From Candidatus Kryptobacter tengchongensis (GTDB lineage: Bacteria; Bacteroidota; Ignavibacteria; Kryptoniales; Kryptoniaceae), in NCBI GenBank assembly GCA_001485605.1, contig FAON01000011.1:144344-208343 (forward strand): a stretch of DNA of 64,000 nucleotides, written 5' to 3'. Shown here piece by piece: positions 1 through 8,761 of this stretch; the stretch's first letter is position 1; every line of letters starts with the position of its first letter. A model generated the notes under the pieces. It was not told where the DNA came from. It searched no databases and was given only the letters and a program-made list of their open reading frames with translations. Position numbers and translations under genes: made by a program.

Positions 1-1
1 T

Positions 2-925
2 GTGCAAGATCCAAAAATTTTGAACGAGATCAAAAAAGTTGAAGACTTTCTCAAAAACCTTGAAGATGTTCATAACCCACAATCAATAGCAGATATAATT
101 GAAGAGATGAACTATGTGATGGGCGAGGGGAGAAAACTTCCCGAAACAAGGGAGAAAATAGCGAATTTAATGTTTTTAATAGAAAACGAAGAAATTTTTA
201 GCCAACTTGTTTCCCCAGACAAAGATGAAGCCATTATTCAAGCGATGGTGACTTACGCAAGTTCAAACAAAGTCTCAAACCTCGTTCAAAAGATTCAGAA
301 TTATTTTAATTCAATCCCCGATAAAGAAATTGATATCAAATTTGAACAAACTGGTATGCCATTGATTTATAAGCACCTTGACGATGCTATAATTAAAAGC
401 CAAATACAAAGTTTAATCTTTGCTCTCATTTTCGTCTTTTTGATAATGATATTACAGATGAAAACATTCCTTGGAGGACTAATTGGAATTATACCAATTT
501 CACTGACCATTGTTGTCGCCTATGGATTTATGGGATATTACGGAATTCCACTTGACATTGCAACCGTTTTAATTGCAAGTGTTTCTCTTGGGATGGGAAT
601 TGATTATTCAATTCATTTCATCAACAGGTTGAAAGTTGAAATTAAAGAAAGCTATTCATTTGAAGAAGCCATAAGCAAAGTTTTTGAGACAACTGGGACT
701 GCAATTTTAATAAATGTTTTCTCAGTTGCGCTTGGTTTTACAGTTTTAATTTTTGCAAGCGTCATACCATTGCAAAGGTTTGGGATAATGATTCTGCTGA
801 CGATGTTTTTATCAGGTGGGGCAACTCTCATTTTGCTTCCTGCACTCATTTTAACTCTGAAACCACGATTTTTGAAAAAGTCTCTCAAAAAAGTTGAACT
901 TGAAACACATGTTGAACTAAGTTAA
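2..925 (+). CDS. RND/MMPL-family exporter, C-terminal fragment
   Basis: This is the last ~307 residues of an inner-membrane RND-superfamily (MMPL/Patched-like) transporter whose 5' part lies outside the window, so the apparent GTG start is not a real start. A periplasmic segment (about residues 1-130) is followed by five or six hydrophobic helices. The motif GMGIDYSIHF near residue 200 is the conserved GxxxDY-type element of RND/MMPL proton-relay helices, and the protein ends in a basic cytoplasmic tail. It is followed after 21 bases by a LolA-like protein gene, then DUF3108-like and outer-membrane barrel genes. MMPL genes beside LolA-like and DUF1302-like barrel genes are a recurring arrangement thought to move hydrophobic molecules across the envelope; the cargo here is unknown. 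Confidence 0.85.
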   Translation: MQDPKILNEIKKVEDFLKNLEDVHNPQSIADIIEEMNYVMGEGRKLPETREKIANLMFLIENEEIFSQLVSPDKDEAIIQAMVTYASSNKVSNLVQKIQNYFNSIPDKEIDIKFEQTGMPLIYKHLDDAIIKSQIQSLIFALIFVFLIMILQMKTFLGGLIGIIPISLTIVVAYGFMGYYGIPLDIATVLIASVSLGMGIDYSIHFINRLKVEIKESYSFEEAISKVFETTGTAILINVFSVALGFTVLIFASVIPLQRFGIMILLTMFLSGGATLILLPALILTLKPRFLKKSLKKVELETHVELS

Positions 926-946
926 AACAAAAAGAAAAAGCGAGAT

Positions 947-1678
947 ATGCGTTACCTGATTTATACTTTAATTTTAGTTCTATCCTTTAACACATTACTT
1001 GCACAGCTTAGCGCAATTGAAATTTTGAAAAAGGTTGATGAAGTATCATACGCTCCAAAGGACCAATTTTATAAATCAAAGGTCACATTAATTGACAAAA
1101 ATGGCAGGGAAACCCATCGTGAAGCTTTGATGTATCAGAAGGGAACGAATAAGAGGTTGGTTAAATTTACAGAGCCAGCGGACATAAGAGGAATTGGTTT
1201 TTTGTCGCTACCTGAGGATGTAAATTATGTTTATCTTCCCGCTTTCAAAAAGAGCAGAAGGATTGCCTCACATATTAAAAACCAAAACTTCGCTGGAACT
1301 GATTTCACATATGAAGATATGGAAGCATTAACCTATTCAGAAAAGTGGGAACCAGAACTTTTAAGAAAAGATGAAACTCACTATGTTTTGAAATTAACAC
1401 CAAGAAAAGGGAGAACAAGTGATTACTCAAAGCTTATCATGTATGCCCGAGTTGACAACTTCTATCCTGAAAAAATTGAATATTATGACAAAGCGGGAAA
1501 CTTATGTAAAATTCTAACGAGAAGGAAAATTGAGAAAATTGGCAATTACTGGGTTGCGCTTGAAACCGAAATGAAAGATGTTACAAAAAACCATACGACA
1601 AAGCTTGTCCTTGAAGATATCAAATTTGACACAAACTTAAAAGATGACATCTTCACACTAAGAAATCTTGAGCGGTGA
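947..1678 (+). CDS. Outer membrane lipoprotein-sorting protein (LolA-like)
   Basis: A 243-residue exported protein of the LolA-like fold (the family found beside RND exporters, distinct from classical LolA). An N-terminal signal peptide (MRYLIYTLILVLSFNTLLAQ) precedes a beta-rich domain covering the rest, with characteristic segments such as DFTYEDME near residue 125 and a C-terminal TNLKDDIFTLRNLER. Family knowledge suggests a periplasmic half-barrel that binds acyl chains or hydrophobic cargo. Its place directly after the RND transporter and before an outer-membrane barrel makes it a good candidate for the periplasmic carrier of this exporter. It overlaps the longest possible reading of the next gene by about 10 bases, but not the preferred ATG. 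Confidence 0.8.
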   Translation: MRYLIYTLILVLSFNTLLAQLSAIEILKKVDEVSYAPKDQFYKSKVTLIDKNGRETHREALMYQKGTNKRLVKFTEPADIRGIGFLSLPEDVNYVYLPAFKKSRRIASHIKNQNFAGTDFTYEDMEALTYSEKWEPELLRKDETHYVLKLTPRKGRTSDYSKLIMYARVDNFYPEKIEYYDKAGNLCKILTRRKIEKIGNYWVALETEMKDVTKNHTTKLVLEDIKFDTNLKDDIFTLRNLER

Positions 1679-1679
1679 A

Positions 1680-2480
1680 ATGAAATTCATTTTATCGTTT
1701 ATCTTTTTAAAACTGTGCCTCTTAACCAACTTGACAGCAGATAATTTTAAATTCAGTTCAGAGTACCTTGAGTATGATGTCTATTGGAAGTTTTTAAACC
1801 TTGGAAAGATAAGGGTATGGACAAGGGTTGAGGGGGATAGCGTTTATTCAAAAATTCATGTTGAATCAAATCCCTACATCTTCTTTGTAAGTGTAAACTA
1901 TACATTTGAAAGCAAATTTCACAAAGAGAACCTGTTTGATAGCTACCTTAATGTCTATGAAGTCAAAAGTGGCGTTCCACTCAAAACTGTTTTTTCAAGG
2001 GAAGGGAATGGGATAATCGCAAGGCAGTTTGATATGAGAAATGGTGAGATTATTGGGCAAAAGTCAATTTCTCGTCCTGATAGATACTACCATGGAATAA
2101 CAGCCTTTTTCGCAGCGAGAAAACTATGCGGTACAGGGGTTATGGTTTACCTTCCCCTTTTATTTGCAACTGAGGAAAAATTTGAGCGACCTCCATTTAT
2201 CGTTAGAATTGAAAATGTGAGATTTGACTTTCCTGAAAAAAAAGAGATTGTTAAGATTTCATCGGTTGATTCAGAAATTCAAACGATTGAATTTAACGGG
2301 TATGCATCGTTTGTAAGCAAAGAGCTTGCTGGGATAACGGGTGAGTTCAGTGGATGGCTGTCAGATGATTGGGCAAGGGTTCCGATCAAAGCAACATTTA
2401 ATACATTTCTTGGCGTTGTTCGGCTTGAACTTTCAAAATGGGAAAAAAGTGGATGGAACCCACCTTTAAAAACAAATTAA
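1680..2480 (+). CDS. DUF3108-like exported protein
   Basis: A 266-residue secreted protein beginning with a signal peptide (MKFILSFIFLKLCLL...). The start chosen is the ATG at 1680, one base after the stop of the upstream gene; an in-frame TTG at 1668 would add four residues and spoil the signal peptide. The body resembles DUF3108 proteins: an opening EYLEYDVYWKFLNLGKIRV, alternating beta strands, and a tyrosine/histidine-rich middle (RYYHGITAFFAARK). Function of this family is unknown; it is usually envelope-associated. The position inside the RND/LolA-like/barrel operon suggests a periplasmic part of the same pathway. The family assignment rests on pattern similarity only. Confidence 0.65.
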   Translation: MKFILSFIFLKLCLLTNLTADNFKFSSEYLEYDVYWKFLNLGKIRVWTRVEGDSVYSKIHVESNPYIFFVSVNYTFESKFHKENLFDSYLNVYEVKSGVPLKTVFSREGNGIIARQFDMRNGEIIGQKSISRPDRYYHGITAFFAARKLCGTGVMVYLPLLFATEEKFERPPFIVRIENVRFDFPEKKEIVKISSVDSEIQTIEFNGYASFVSKELAGITGEFSGWLSDDWARVPIKATFNTFLGVVRLELSKWEKSGWNPPLKTN

Positions 2481-2494
2481 ATTCCAACAGGAAT

Positions 2495-3838
2495 ATGAGA
2501 AGCATTAAAATTTTAACGCTGTTTTTTCTTTCAATCTCACTTACGATCTCACAAAACCTTCAAATTAACGGATACATCCAAACAGATGACAGAATAAAAT
2601 TAAAAGATAAAACAATATCTTGGGAAGAATATCGCCTTAATCTAACAGGTCAAGTTGAATTTGAAAGGATAAAATTTTTCTCTGAAATATGGCTGAGGAA
2701 TTTTGGTTCAAGCGCTGTAAAGAAATTATCTGATCTTTCGGATAAGAATTATGTTGAACCAGTTAACATTGAGATTCGCGAAGCTTATGTTGATGTGAAA
2801 GATTTTTTAATTGACAATCTTGATTTAAAAATCGGAAGGCAAAGAATCGCATGGGGAACTGCGGATAAACTAAATCCAACAGATAATCTGAACCCAGATG
2901 ACCTTGAAGATATCTGGGACTATGGGCGACATCTTGGTTCAAATGCAATTAAACTTTCATATTACGCTGGGAGCTTCACAATCACTTCAGTTTTCATCCC
3001 AACTTTTACCCCCGCTGTCTTACCAAGAGGAAATTGGGTTAAAATTTTTGCCGACGAATTTTTCACCACGGATTTTCCCAATCTTGAAGAGCTCTATGAA
3101 AAAATCAAAATTCAAAATCCCGAATCATCACTCAAAGAAAGTTCAAAATTGGGTTTGAAGATATCAAAGCAAGATATTTTAGGTTTTGACTTTTCAATAA
3201 GTTATGTCTATGGCAGGGATGATATTCCAATACCTTACAAGACTATCTACTCTTTTATGCCGATGCCGTCGGATAGATCTGTTCCTGACTCGGTTTATCT
3301 TTTCTTCCCAAGAATGAAAATCATAGGCTTTGATTTTACAGGCGATATAAAGGGAGTGGGCATCTGGGGCGAAGCTGGGATATTTTATCCTGAGGAAGTT
3401 AACCTTGAAATAGCAATTAAAACACCACAATATACCACATTTAATAAAATTCTTGACAAGAAAAATTATACAAGGTTTGTCTTTGGACTTGATTATACAT
3501 TTAAAAACGGGATCTACGCTAATGTTCAATATCTTCATGGTTTTCTCCACGAGCGCGGTCGGGAAAATTTAAAAAATTATATCGTCTTCAATTTTGAAAG
3601 GAAATTTATGAACGATAGGTTAAAAGTTAACTTCTTAAGTGGTGGAGCTGAGTTCAAGGCTCTGAAAAACATTAAGAGCAATTATGCTTTCATCTATAAT
3701 CCGCAGATAACCTATAACCCCGTTGATAACCTGGAATTTATAATCGGTGGAAGGATAATTGATGGCAAAGGAAAGACGACTTTTAGCAAGTTAAGTGACA
3801 GGGACGAGATTTATTTAAAGGTTAAATACAGTTTTTAA
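2495..3838 (+). CDS. Outer-membrane beta-barrel protein, DUF1302-like
   Basis: A 447-residue outer-membrane protein with signal peptide (MRSIKILTLFFLSISLTIS) and a body of alternating amphipathic strands ending in KVKYSF, a C-terminal aromatic consistent with BAM recognition. The segment DLKIGRQRIAWGTADKLNPT (about residues 112-131) resembles the DUF1302/alginate-export type barrels, which contain the same GRQ..WG element. The start was set at 2495 because upstream in-frame codons from 2438 lie inside the preceding gene and carry no signal sequence. It closes the RND, LolA-like, DUF3108-like operon and is followed by a strong terminator. Likely role: the outer-membrane exit or acceptor for the cargo of the exporter (inference). 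Confidence 0.7.
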   Translation: MRSIKILTLFFLSISLTISQNLQINGYIQTDDRIKLKDKTISWEEYRLNLTGQVEFERIKFFSEIWLRNFGSSAVKKLSDLSDKNYVEPVNIEIREAYVDVKDFLIDNLDLKIGRQRIAWGTADKLNPTDNLNPDDLEDIWDYGRHLGSNAIKLSYYAGSFTITSVFIPTFTPAVLPRGNWVKIFADEFFTTDFPNLEELYEKIKIQNPESSLKESSKLGLKISKQDILGFDFSISYVYGRDDIPIPYKTIYSFMPMPSDRSVPDSVYLFFPRMKIIGFDFTGDIKGVGIWGEAGIFYPEEVNLEIAIKTPQYTTFNKILDKKNYTRFVFGLDYTFKNGIYANVQYLHGFLHERGRENLKNYIVFNFERKFMNDRLKVNFLSGGAEFKALKNIKSNYAFIYNPQITYNPVDNLEFIIGGRIIDGKGKTTFSKLSDRDEIYLKVKYSF

Positions 3839-3848
3839 AGCTTTAAAC

Positions 3849-3879
3849 GGGCACACCTTGAGCGGTGTGCCCATTTTTT
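3849..3879 (+). terminator. Rho-independent terminator of the exporter operon
   Basis: A perfect 9-bp stem GGGCACACC/GGTGTGCCC with a 6-base loop TTGAGC is followed by ATTTTTT. It starts ten bases after the stop codon of the barrel gene and lies between convergent genes. The U tract is on the plus-strand side; the opposite side reads GTTTAAAG and would be a weak terminator for the minus-strand operon. Confidence 0.92.
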
Positions 3880-3884
3880 GATTT

Positions 3885-6278
3885 TTAATCAATAAGAAAC
3901 TCAAACTGCGGAAACTTTGAAATTTTAAATTTCATCTCACCTTTCAAATTTACCACATCAAAGGCAAGCTTTAGCGGATAATAGCGATTTTCCCCCTTCG
4001 CTTCAAGGGTTGTTTTTATATCGCCAGTTAATAATCCTTTAACCCCACTGACCTCAACGGGAATTCCCGATGAACTCACCTTGTTCCCTGCCAAGTCAAA
4101 AAGTGTAAAGTCGCTTGCAACTGTTATTTCAAATGGCTTTGCGTTCTCACCTGCTTTGAAAAGAAGTTCAATTTCAACGAATTTTCTCGTCGTATCAAAA
4201 CCTGAATAATTTACATTTTTGTTCACCTTTACGATTTTTATCTCCCATCCATCTGCCCTAACCCATTCATCAACTCGGACAATTGGCTTTTTATCTGGTT
4301 CAATTCCAAGAAGATATTTATTGAACCATTCAAGACACCGATAAAACTCATCTATTCTATGATTTGGCTCCCTGAAGCCATGAGCTTCCCGTGGATAGCG
4401 AACAAATTCAACTGTTTTGCCAAGATGCTTCAACGCTTGATACATTTCCTTTGAATTACTTATGAAGGTGTTGGGATCTTCATCTCCGTGCATGATTAAA
4501 ACAGGCGTTTTAATGTTTTTAACATAATAAAACGGTGAACGTTCAAGATAAATTTTAAGGTTATTCCAATAATAATCGCCAAGATAATCTGGTTCCCAGC
4601 TTGGCAGATATGAATTGCTATAATCAGTAATCAAGTTAAATATCCCGAACATTGAAACAGCAGCTTTGAATCTGTCTGTTTGAGTTATAGCCCAATTTGT
4701 CATATAGCCACCATAGCTTCCGCCAAATATGCCAAGTTTATTTTCATCAGCAATTTTAAGCTCTTTCACTATGTAATCAATCCCTGTCATTATATCTTTG
4801 AAATCGCCACCGCCGAGGTCTTTAAAGTTTGAAATTCCAAATTTGTTTGTATATCCAGAGCTTCCTCTGAAATTTGGTGCGAATACAAGATAACCTTCAT
4901 TTGCCCACACCTGAAGATTGTAATACTGACGAAGTGTGTTTTGAATCCTTCCATAAGGTCCGCCATGGACTGCAACAAGCATAGGATATCTCTTACCCGT
5001 TTCAAAATTAACTGGCTTTACAAGTATTCCTTCAATTGTCCATCCGTCAAAACTTTTCCATCTTATTACTGTTTGCTCTCCAAATGTAAAGTTTTCAAGC
5101 TGTGGATTTAGGTTTGTTAGCTTTTTCAATTCCCCATTCTTAAAAACATATATATCTGGGGCATTATATTTATCTTCAATTAAAAATGAAATAACTTTAT
5201 CAGATACAGCAATATCGCCGAAAACTTTTTCACCACCGAGAAATTCCTTTACCTTCCCATCAATTGAAACTGTATAAATATGCGTATAAACCCCGCTTGC
5301 GGTTCTCGCATAAATTACCCCGGGCTCAGATCTTGAAAACTCATATCCAACAATCCCAACGTCAAAATTTTCTGTTAAAATTTTAAGATCGCCCGTTTGT
5401 GGGTCAACGATGAAAAGCTCTTCCTGAGAGTATGTAAATTTTGGGTCAAGATCAGCAACAAATGCGATATATCTCCCATCCGGTGACCATTTAGGTTGTC
5501 TCTCACCCCCAGGTCTTTTTGTGAGTTGCTTTGATTTACCTGTTTCAATTTCTAAAATCCAAAGATCAAATTTCTTGCTATCATCAATATCGCCCGTGTA
5601 ATTTGTATTATAAACGATTAACTTGCCATCTGGTGAAACATCAAATTGGTCAATTCCGTAATCCCCCGTGAAAATTTTTCTCTCTTTCTTCGTTTTAACA
5701 TCAATTATATAAAACTCCTTCCGGTATTTTTCCCTGTCAACAATTGTCGGGTCAAATTTTAATTTTTTATCCCTTTCCTTTTTTTCTTTTTCTGGTTTTG
5801 GAAGTGTTTCCTGCGTTAGATAAAGTATACCTTTAGAATCAGGCAACCATTGAAATGAGATGACGCCTTCAGGTGAATTTGTCAATTTATAGGCTTCACC
5901 ACCATCAACAGGAAGAAGCCATATTTGTTCTTTTGTTTCCTTTTCATCGGCGTTCGCTTTACGATTTGAAATGAAAGCTATAAACTTACCATCTGGTGAA
6001 AATTTTGGATTTCTCTCATTTTCTTTTGAAAAAGTTAGTTGCCTAACTTCACCACCATCGCTTGAAATAATGTAAAGGTCTGTGTTATATTTACTTTCCT
6101 CAAAATCAACCTTTGAAAGCACGAAAACGATATTTTTCCCATCGGGGGAAATATCAATTTGAGAGGGGACATTGATTGAAAGCATATCCCGAATCGTGAA
6201 CTTTTTCTTCTGCACCTGAGCGCAAAGCAAAGAAAAAGATAAAAAAATCATAATGAGAGAAAATATGATTTTCCTCAT
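3885..6278 (-). CDS. S9-family prolyl oligopeptidase/aminopeptidase
   Basis: An exported serine peptidase of family S9 (dipeptidyl- or acylaminoacyl-peptidase type), 797 residues from the chosen ATG. A signal peptide (MRKIIFSLIMIFLSFSLLCA) is followed by a beta-propeller with several PD40/TolB-like blades (S-P-D-G-K motifs) and then the alpha/beta-hydrolase domain. The catalytic triad is readable: Ser521 in GGSYGG, Asp601 in HGDEDPN and His633 in EAHGF. An unusual beta-rich extension of about 130 residues follows the hydrolase domain. The start at 6278 is supported by GGAGGTG seven bases upstream; an in-frame ATG at 6293 precedes that ribosome site. It is the last gene of a nine-gene minus-strand run and probably degrades peptides in the periplasm. 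Confidence 0.93.
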   Translation of the reverse strand: MRKIIFSLIMIFLSFSLLCAQVQKKKFTIRDMLSINVPSQIDISPDGKNIVFVLSKVDFEESKYNTDLYIISSDGGEVRQLTFSKENERNPKFSPDGKFIAFISNRKANADEKETKEQIWLLPVDGGEAYKLTNSPEGVISFQWLPDSKGILYLTQETLPKPEKEKKERDKKLKFDPTIVDREKYRKEFYIIDVKTKKERKIFTGDYGIDQFDVSPDGKLIVYNTNYTGDIDDSKKFDLWILEIETGKSKQLTKRPGGERQPKWSPDGRYIAFVADLDPKFTYSQEELFIVDPQTGDLKILTENFDVGIVGYEFSRSEPGVIYARTASGVYTHIYTVSIDGKVKEFLGGEKVFGDIAVSDKVISFLIEDKYNAPDIYVFKNGELKKLTNLNPQLENFTFGEQTVIRWKSFDGWTIEGILVKPVNFETGKRYPMLVAVHGGPYGRIQNTLRQYYNLQVWANEGYLVFAPNFRGSSGYTNKFGISNFKDLGGGDFKDIMTGIDYIVKELKIADENKLGIFGGSYGGYMTNWAITQTDRFKAAVSMFGIFNLITDYSNSYLPSWEPDYLGDYYWNNLKIYLERSPFYYVKNIKTPVLIMHGDEDPNTFISNSKEMYQALKHLGKTVEFVRYPREAHGFREPNHRIDEFYRCLEWFNKYLLGIEPDKKPIVRVDEWVRADGWEIKIVKVNKNVNYSGFDTTRKFVEIELLFKAGENAKPFEITVASDFTLFDLAGNKVSSSGIPVEVSGVKGLLTGDIKTTLEAKGENRYYPLKLAFDVVNLKGEMKFKISKFPQFEFLID

Positions 6279-6295
6279 GTTTTTCACCTCCATTT

Positions 6296-8761
6296 TTAAA
6301 TTATTAATCCGTGAGTTATTTTAAGATAAATTCCGCTAATTGCTGGGGTTTTGAATGTTTGAATGATATCATTGCGCAAGCTTCTAAAATAATTATCATC
6401 TTTACCATTTCTTGACTGAGTGATGACGAAATATAAAGCGCTCCCGGGTTTATACTCCCAGCGAACTATAAAATTTAAATTAAACGATTGCGAATTAAAA
6501 TCGGGATTTCCTGTATAATTATATGGCACAAGGCTCTCGGGAGTTTTTAAAACTTTGAAGTTTTCATAATGTCCTTTCGCAACAAAGGTTTGAGCATAAA
6601 CTTGAAATGTTAAGTCCCGTGTAAATGTCACAGTCCCCCTTAATGTAAGATCAAATTCATCTGTTGATCTATCCCCAAAAATGCTTATTGTTCCTTCGTC
6701 ATTTGCTATATTTTCAACCCATGCTTCCTCATTTCTAACAAATCTAAATTGGCTTCCTATTTCAAAATCTATCCAATCAACTGGTCTGAATATTATGCTT
6801 ATCTCATATCGGTTTTGCCATCTTTTAATATCTTCTTTTTCTTTAAGACCCCATTTCCCAAATCCATATTCAAAATCAAATATCACGCTTTTTCTTGAAT
6901 CAGTTCGCAATGAAAAATTAACATTATATCTGTCCTTTCCAAGATAAAGTCCGTTTCCTCTTGTTTCCCTATCATCATAAACTTTCCACGGACTATAAAA
7001 ACCAAAAGTTGAAAAAGTCCAATAATTTAAAAACTCAATCATTTGATCAAAGCCGATCCCACGCATAATCATAGCACCATCAAAATTCCATCTGTAATTA
7101 TACCTAACGCCAGCGTAATAGCGTCTTATTATCCAAAATGGTTGAATGTCCTGCTTAAATCTCAACTCCGTTGATCCCCCATGATCATTATCTCGTGAAA
7201 AAAATCCGACATCGTTTATATAGAATCCCTTTGCTGTATAGTCATAACTTGTTGAATAAAGGAAACTTTCACCTGCTATTTTTGCAATTGAAAATCTGCC
7301 TGCGGTTGCTGGTTTCCCATTATTTCTTGATGTTTTTGAAAAAGCAAGGAATCCATCAAAGGCATATGTATTATTTACAAACCTCAAACCCCAATCAAAT
7401 CCACCAGTTACACTTGGGGTTGCCCCATCCCTTGATACATTTGTTAATATCATTCCAAACGCAGAATTATTCATTATATCCTTTTGAAAACGAAGAACAG
7501 AGTAATTTGCAAACGGCTCAACCGTAACTTTAAACTCACGCCCAAGCGAATCACTTACTACAGCTTTTTCAGCACTTGTTAGAGCATTTATAAAACCAAT
7601 TGAAATTCCATCTTGAGTTTTCCCTGTTAACTTAACCGCACCTATAATTTTTGTTTTTTCAGGATAATAAACAATTCTCCCGCCATCTGGAACATTTGGA
7701 AATCCAGATGGTCTTTTCCCTATCCTTCGTGAATAGAATATTTGCATACCTCCAAACCTTCTTCCACCACCCCTACCTCCCGGCGCACCAAAGCTAAAAA
7801 ATTGAGAACCATCTGTGAAAAATTGTCTTTTCTCGGGATAAAATGTTTCATAAGTTGTCAAGTTTAAAACAACCTGATCCGCCTCAACTTGACTGAAATC
7901 AGGGTTAAATGTTGCATTCAAAACAAAATCATTTGTTATCTTATATCTTAAATCAACACCAAAATCAAACTTGAAATCCTTTGTTTTAGCATTAAACTCC
8001 GCTTCAGGTGAAAATATAAGTTTTGGAGCAGCGTAAGGATAAATTTCAATGCCTTTCGGCGAGCTAATTTCATTTAATCCCACAAGATGTCCAATTTTTG
8101 ATACCCTTCCAGTTTCTCTTTTTGAGATCAAAGCCCATTGGATTAGTTCCTTTTTTCTGCTTATGTATCTTTCAAAGTTAACACCCCACTCTTTACCATC
8201 AGCAAATCTCAAGGTTGCAAATGGAATTTTAACCTCACACACCCACCCAACTTCACTTATCATAACATCAGCTTCCCATATTCCATCCCATTCAGTATCA
8301 AATCTTGAACCATCGCCTGTAATTATACCGTCAACCCTGACACCTGCGGAATTTACAGAAAAGAAATAAGCAGTTTTATGATCGTGAAATGTGTCAAGTA
8401 TTATATTGATTTTATCTGATTCAATATCCCTATCTCTTCTTGTCAGTCGTGCGGTTATTTTTGAGGGTTCCGAATCATAAAGCATAAATCCAAAATAAAT
8501 AGCCTTATCATCATATAAAATTTTAACTTCGGTCTTCTCGGTTGGATTTTCGCCTTCATACGGGTCAAGTTGAACGAAATCCGAAATAGACACTGCCTTC
8601 TCCCATGCCGATTCGGAAAGGACACCGTCAACCTTAATTTCTTCATTGACTTTTATTGCTACAGCAGTTTTGTTCTGAGAATTATGCCCAGCTGAAAAAT
8701 TATTAAATATCAAGGTTAAGAAAAGTAATTTAATCAGAATGTGCTCTTTTTTCAGATTCAT
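6296..8761 (-). CDS. DUF5916 protein with CBM9-like N-terminus
   Basis: An 821-residue exported protein. After a signal peptide (residues 1-24) comes a carbohydrate-binding-module-9-like beta-sandwich (about 35-230; hallmark DGVLSESAWEKA and the aromatic WEADVMISEVGW), then a large DUF5916 region with alternating strands typical of an outer-membrane barrel. The stretch FNPDFSQVEADQ with downstream TYETFYPEKRQFF is the strongest family signature. DUF5916 proteins are common in Bacteroidota and poorly characterised; a surface or outer-membrane role is likely. The gene starts inside the 3' end of the CCA transferase gene (32-base overlap), implying translational coupling, and is followed after 17 bases by the S9 peptidase. 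Confidence 0.88.
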   Translation of the reverse strand: MNLKKEHILIKLLFLTLIFNNFSAGHNSQNKTAVAIKVNEEIKVDGVLSESAWEKAVSISDFVQLDPYEGENPTEKTEVKILYDDKAIYFGFMLYDSEPSKITARLTRRDRDIESDKINIILDTFHDHKTAYFFSVNSAGVRVDGIITGDGSRFDTEWDGIWEADVMISEVGWVCEVKIPFATLRFADGKEWGVNFERYISRKKELIQWALISKRETGRVSKIGHLVGLNEISSPKGIEIYPYAAPKLIFSPEAEFNAKTKDFKFDFGVDLRYKITNDFVLNATFNPDFSQVEADQVVLNLTTYETFYPEKRQFFTDGSQFFSFGAPGGRGGGRRFGGMQIFYSRRIGKRPSGFPNVPDGGRIVYYPEKTKIIGAVKLTGKTQDGISIGFINALTSAEKAVVSDSLGREFKVTVEPFANYSVLRFQKDIMNNSAFGMILTNVSRDGATPSVTGGFDWGLRFVNNTYAFDGFLAFSKTSRNNGKPATAGRFSIAKIAGESFLYSTSYDYTAKGFYINDVGFFSRDNDHGGSTELRFKQDIQPFWIIRRYYAGVRYNYRWNFDGAMIMRGIGFDQMIEFLNYWTFSTFGFYSPWKVYDDRETRGNGLYLGKDRYNVNFSLRTDSRKSVIFDFEYGFGKWGLKEKEDIKRWQNRYEISIIFRPVDWIDFEIGSQFRFVRNEEAWVENIANDEGTISIFGDRSTDEFDLTLRGTVTFTRDLTFQVYAQTFVAKGHYENFKVLKTPESLVPYNYTGNPDFNSQSFNLNFIVRWEYKPGSALYFVITQSRNGKDDNYFRSLRNDIIQTFKTPAISGIYLKITHGLII

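Noticed and set aside
2438..2494. Upstream in-frame start of the DUF1302-like barrel
   Set aside because: It lies within the preceding gene, has no signal-peptide character, and the ATG at 2495 starts a clear signal sequence.
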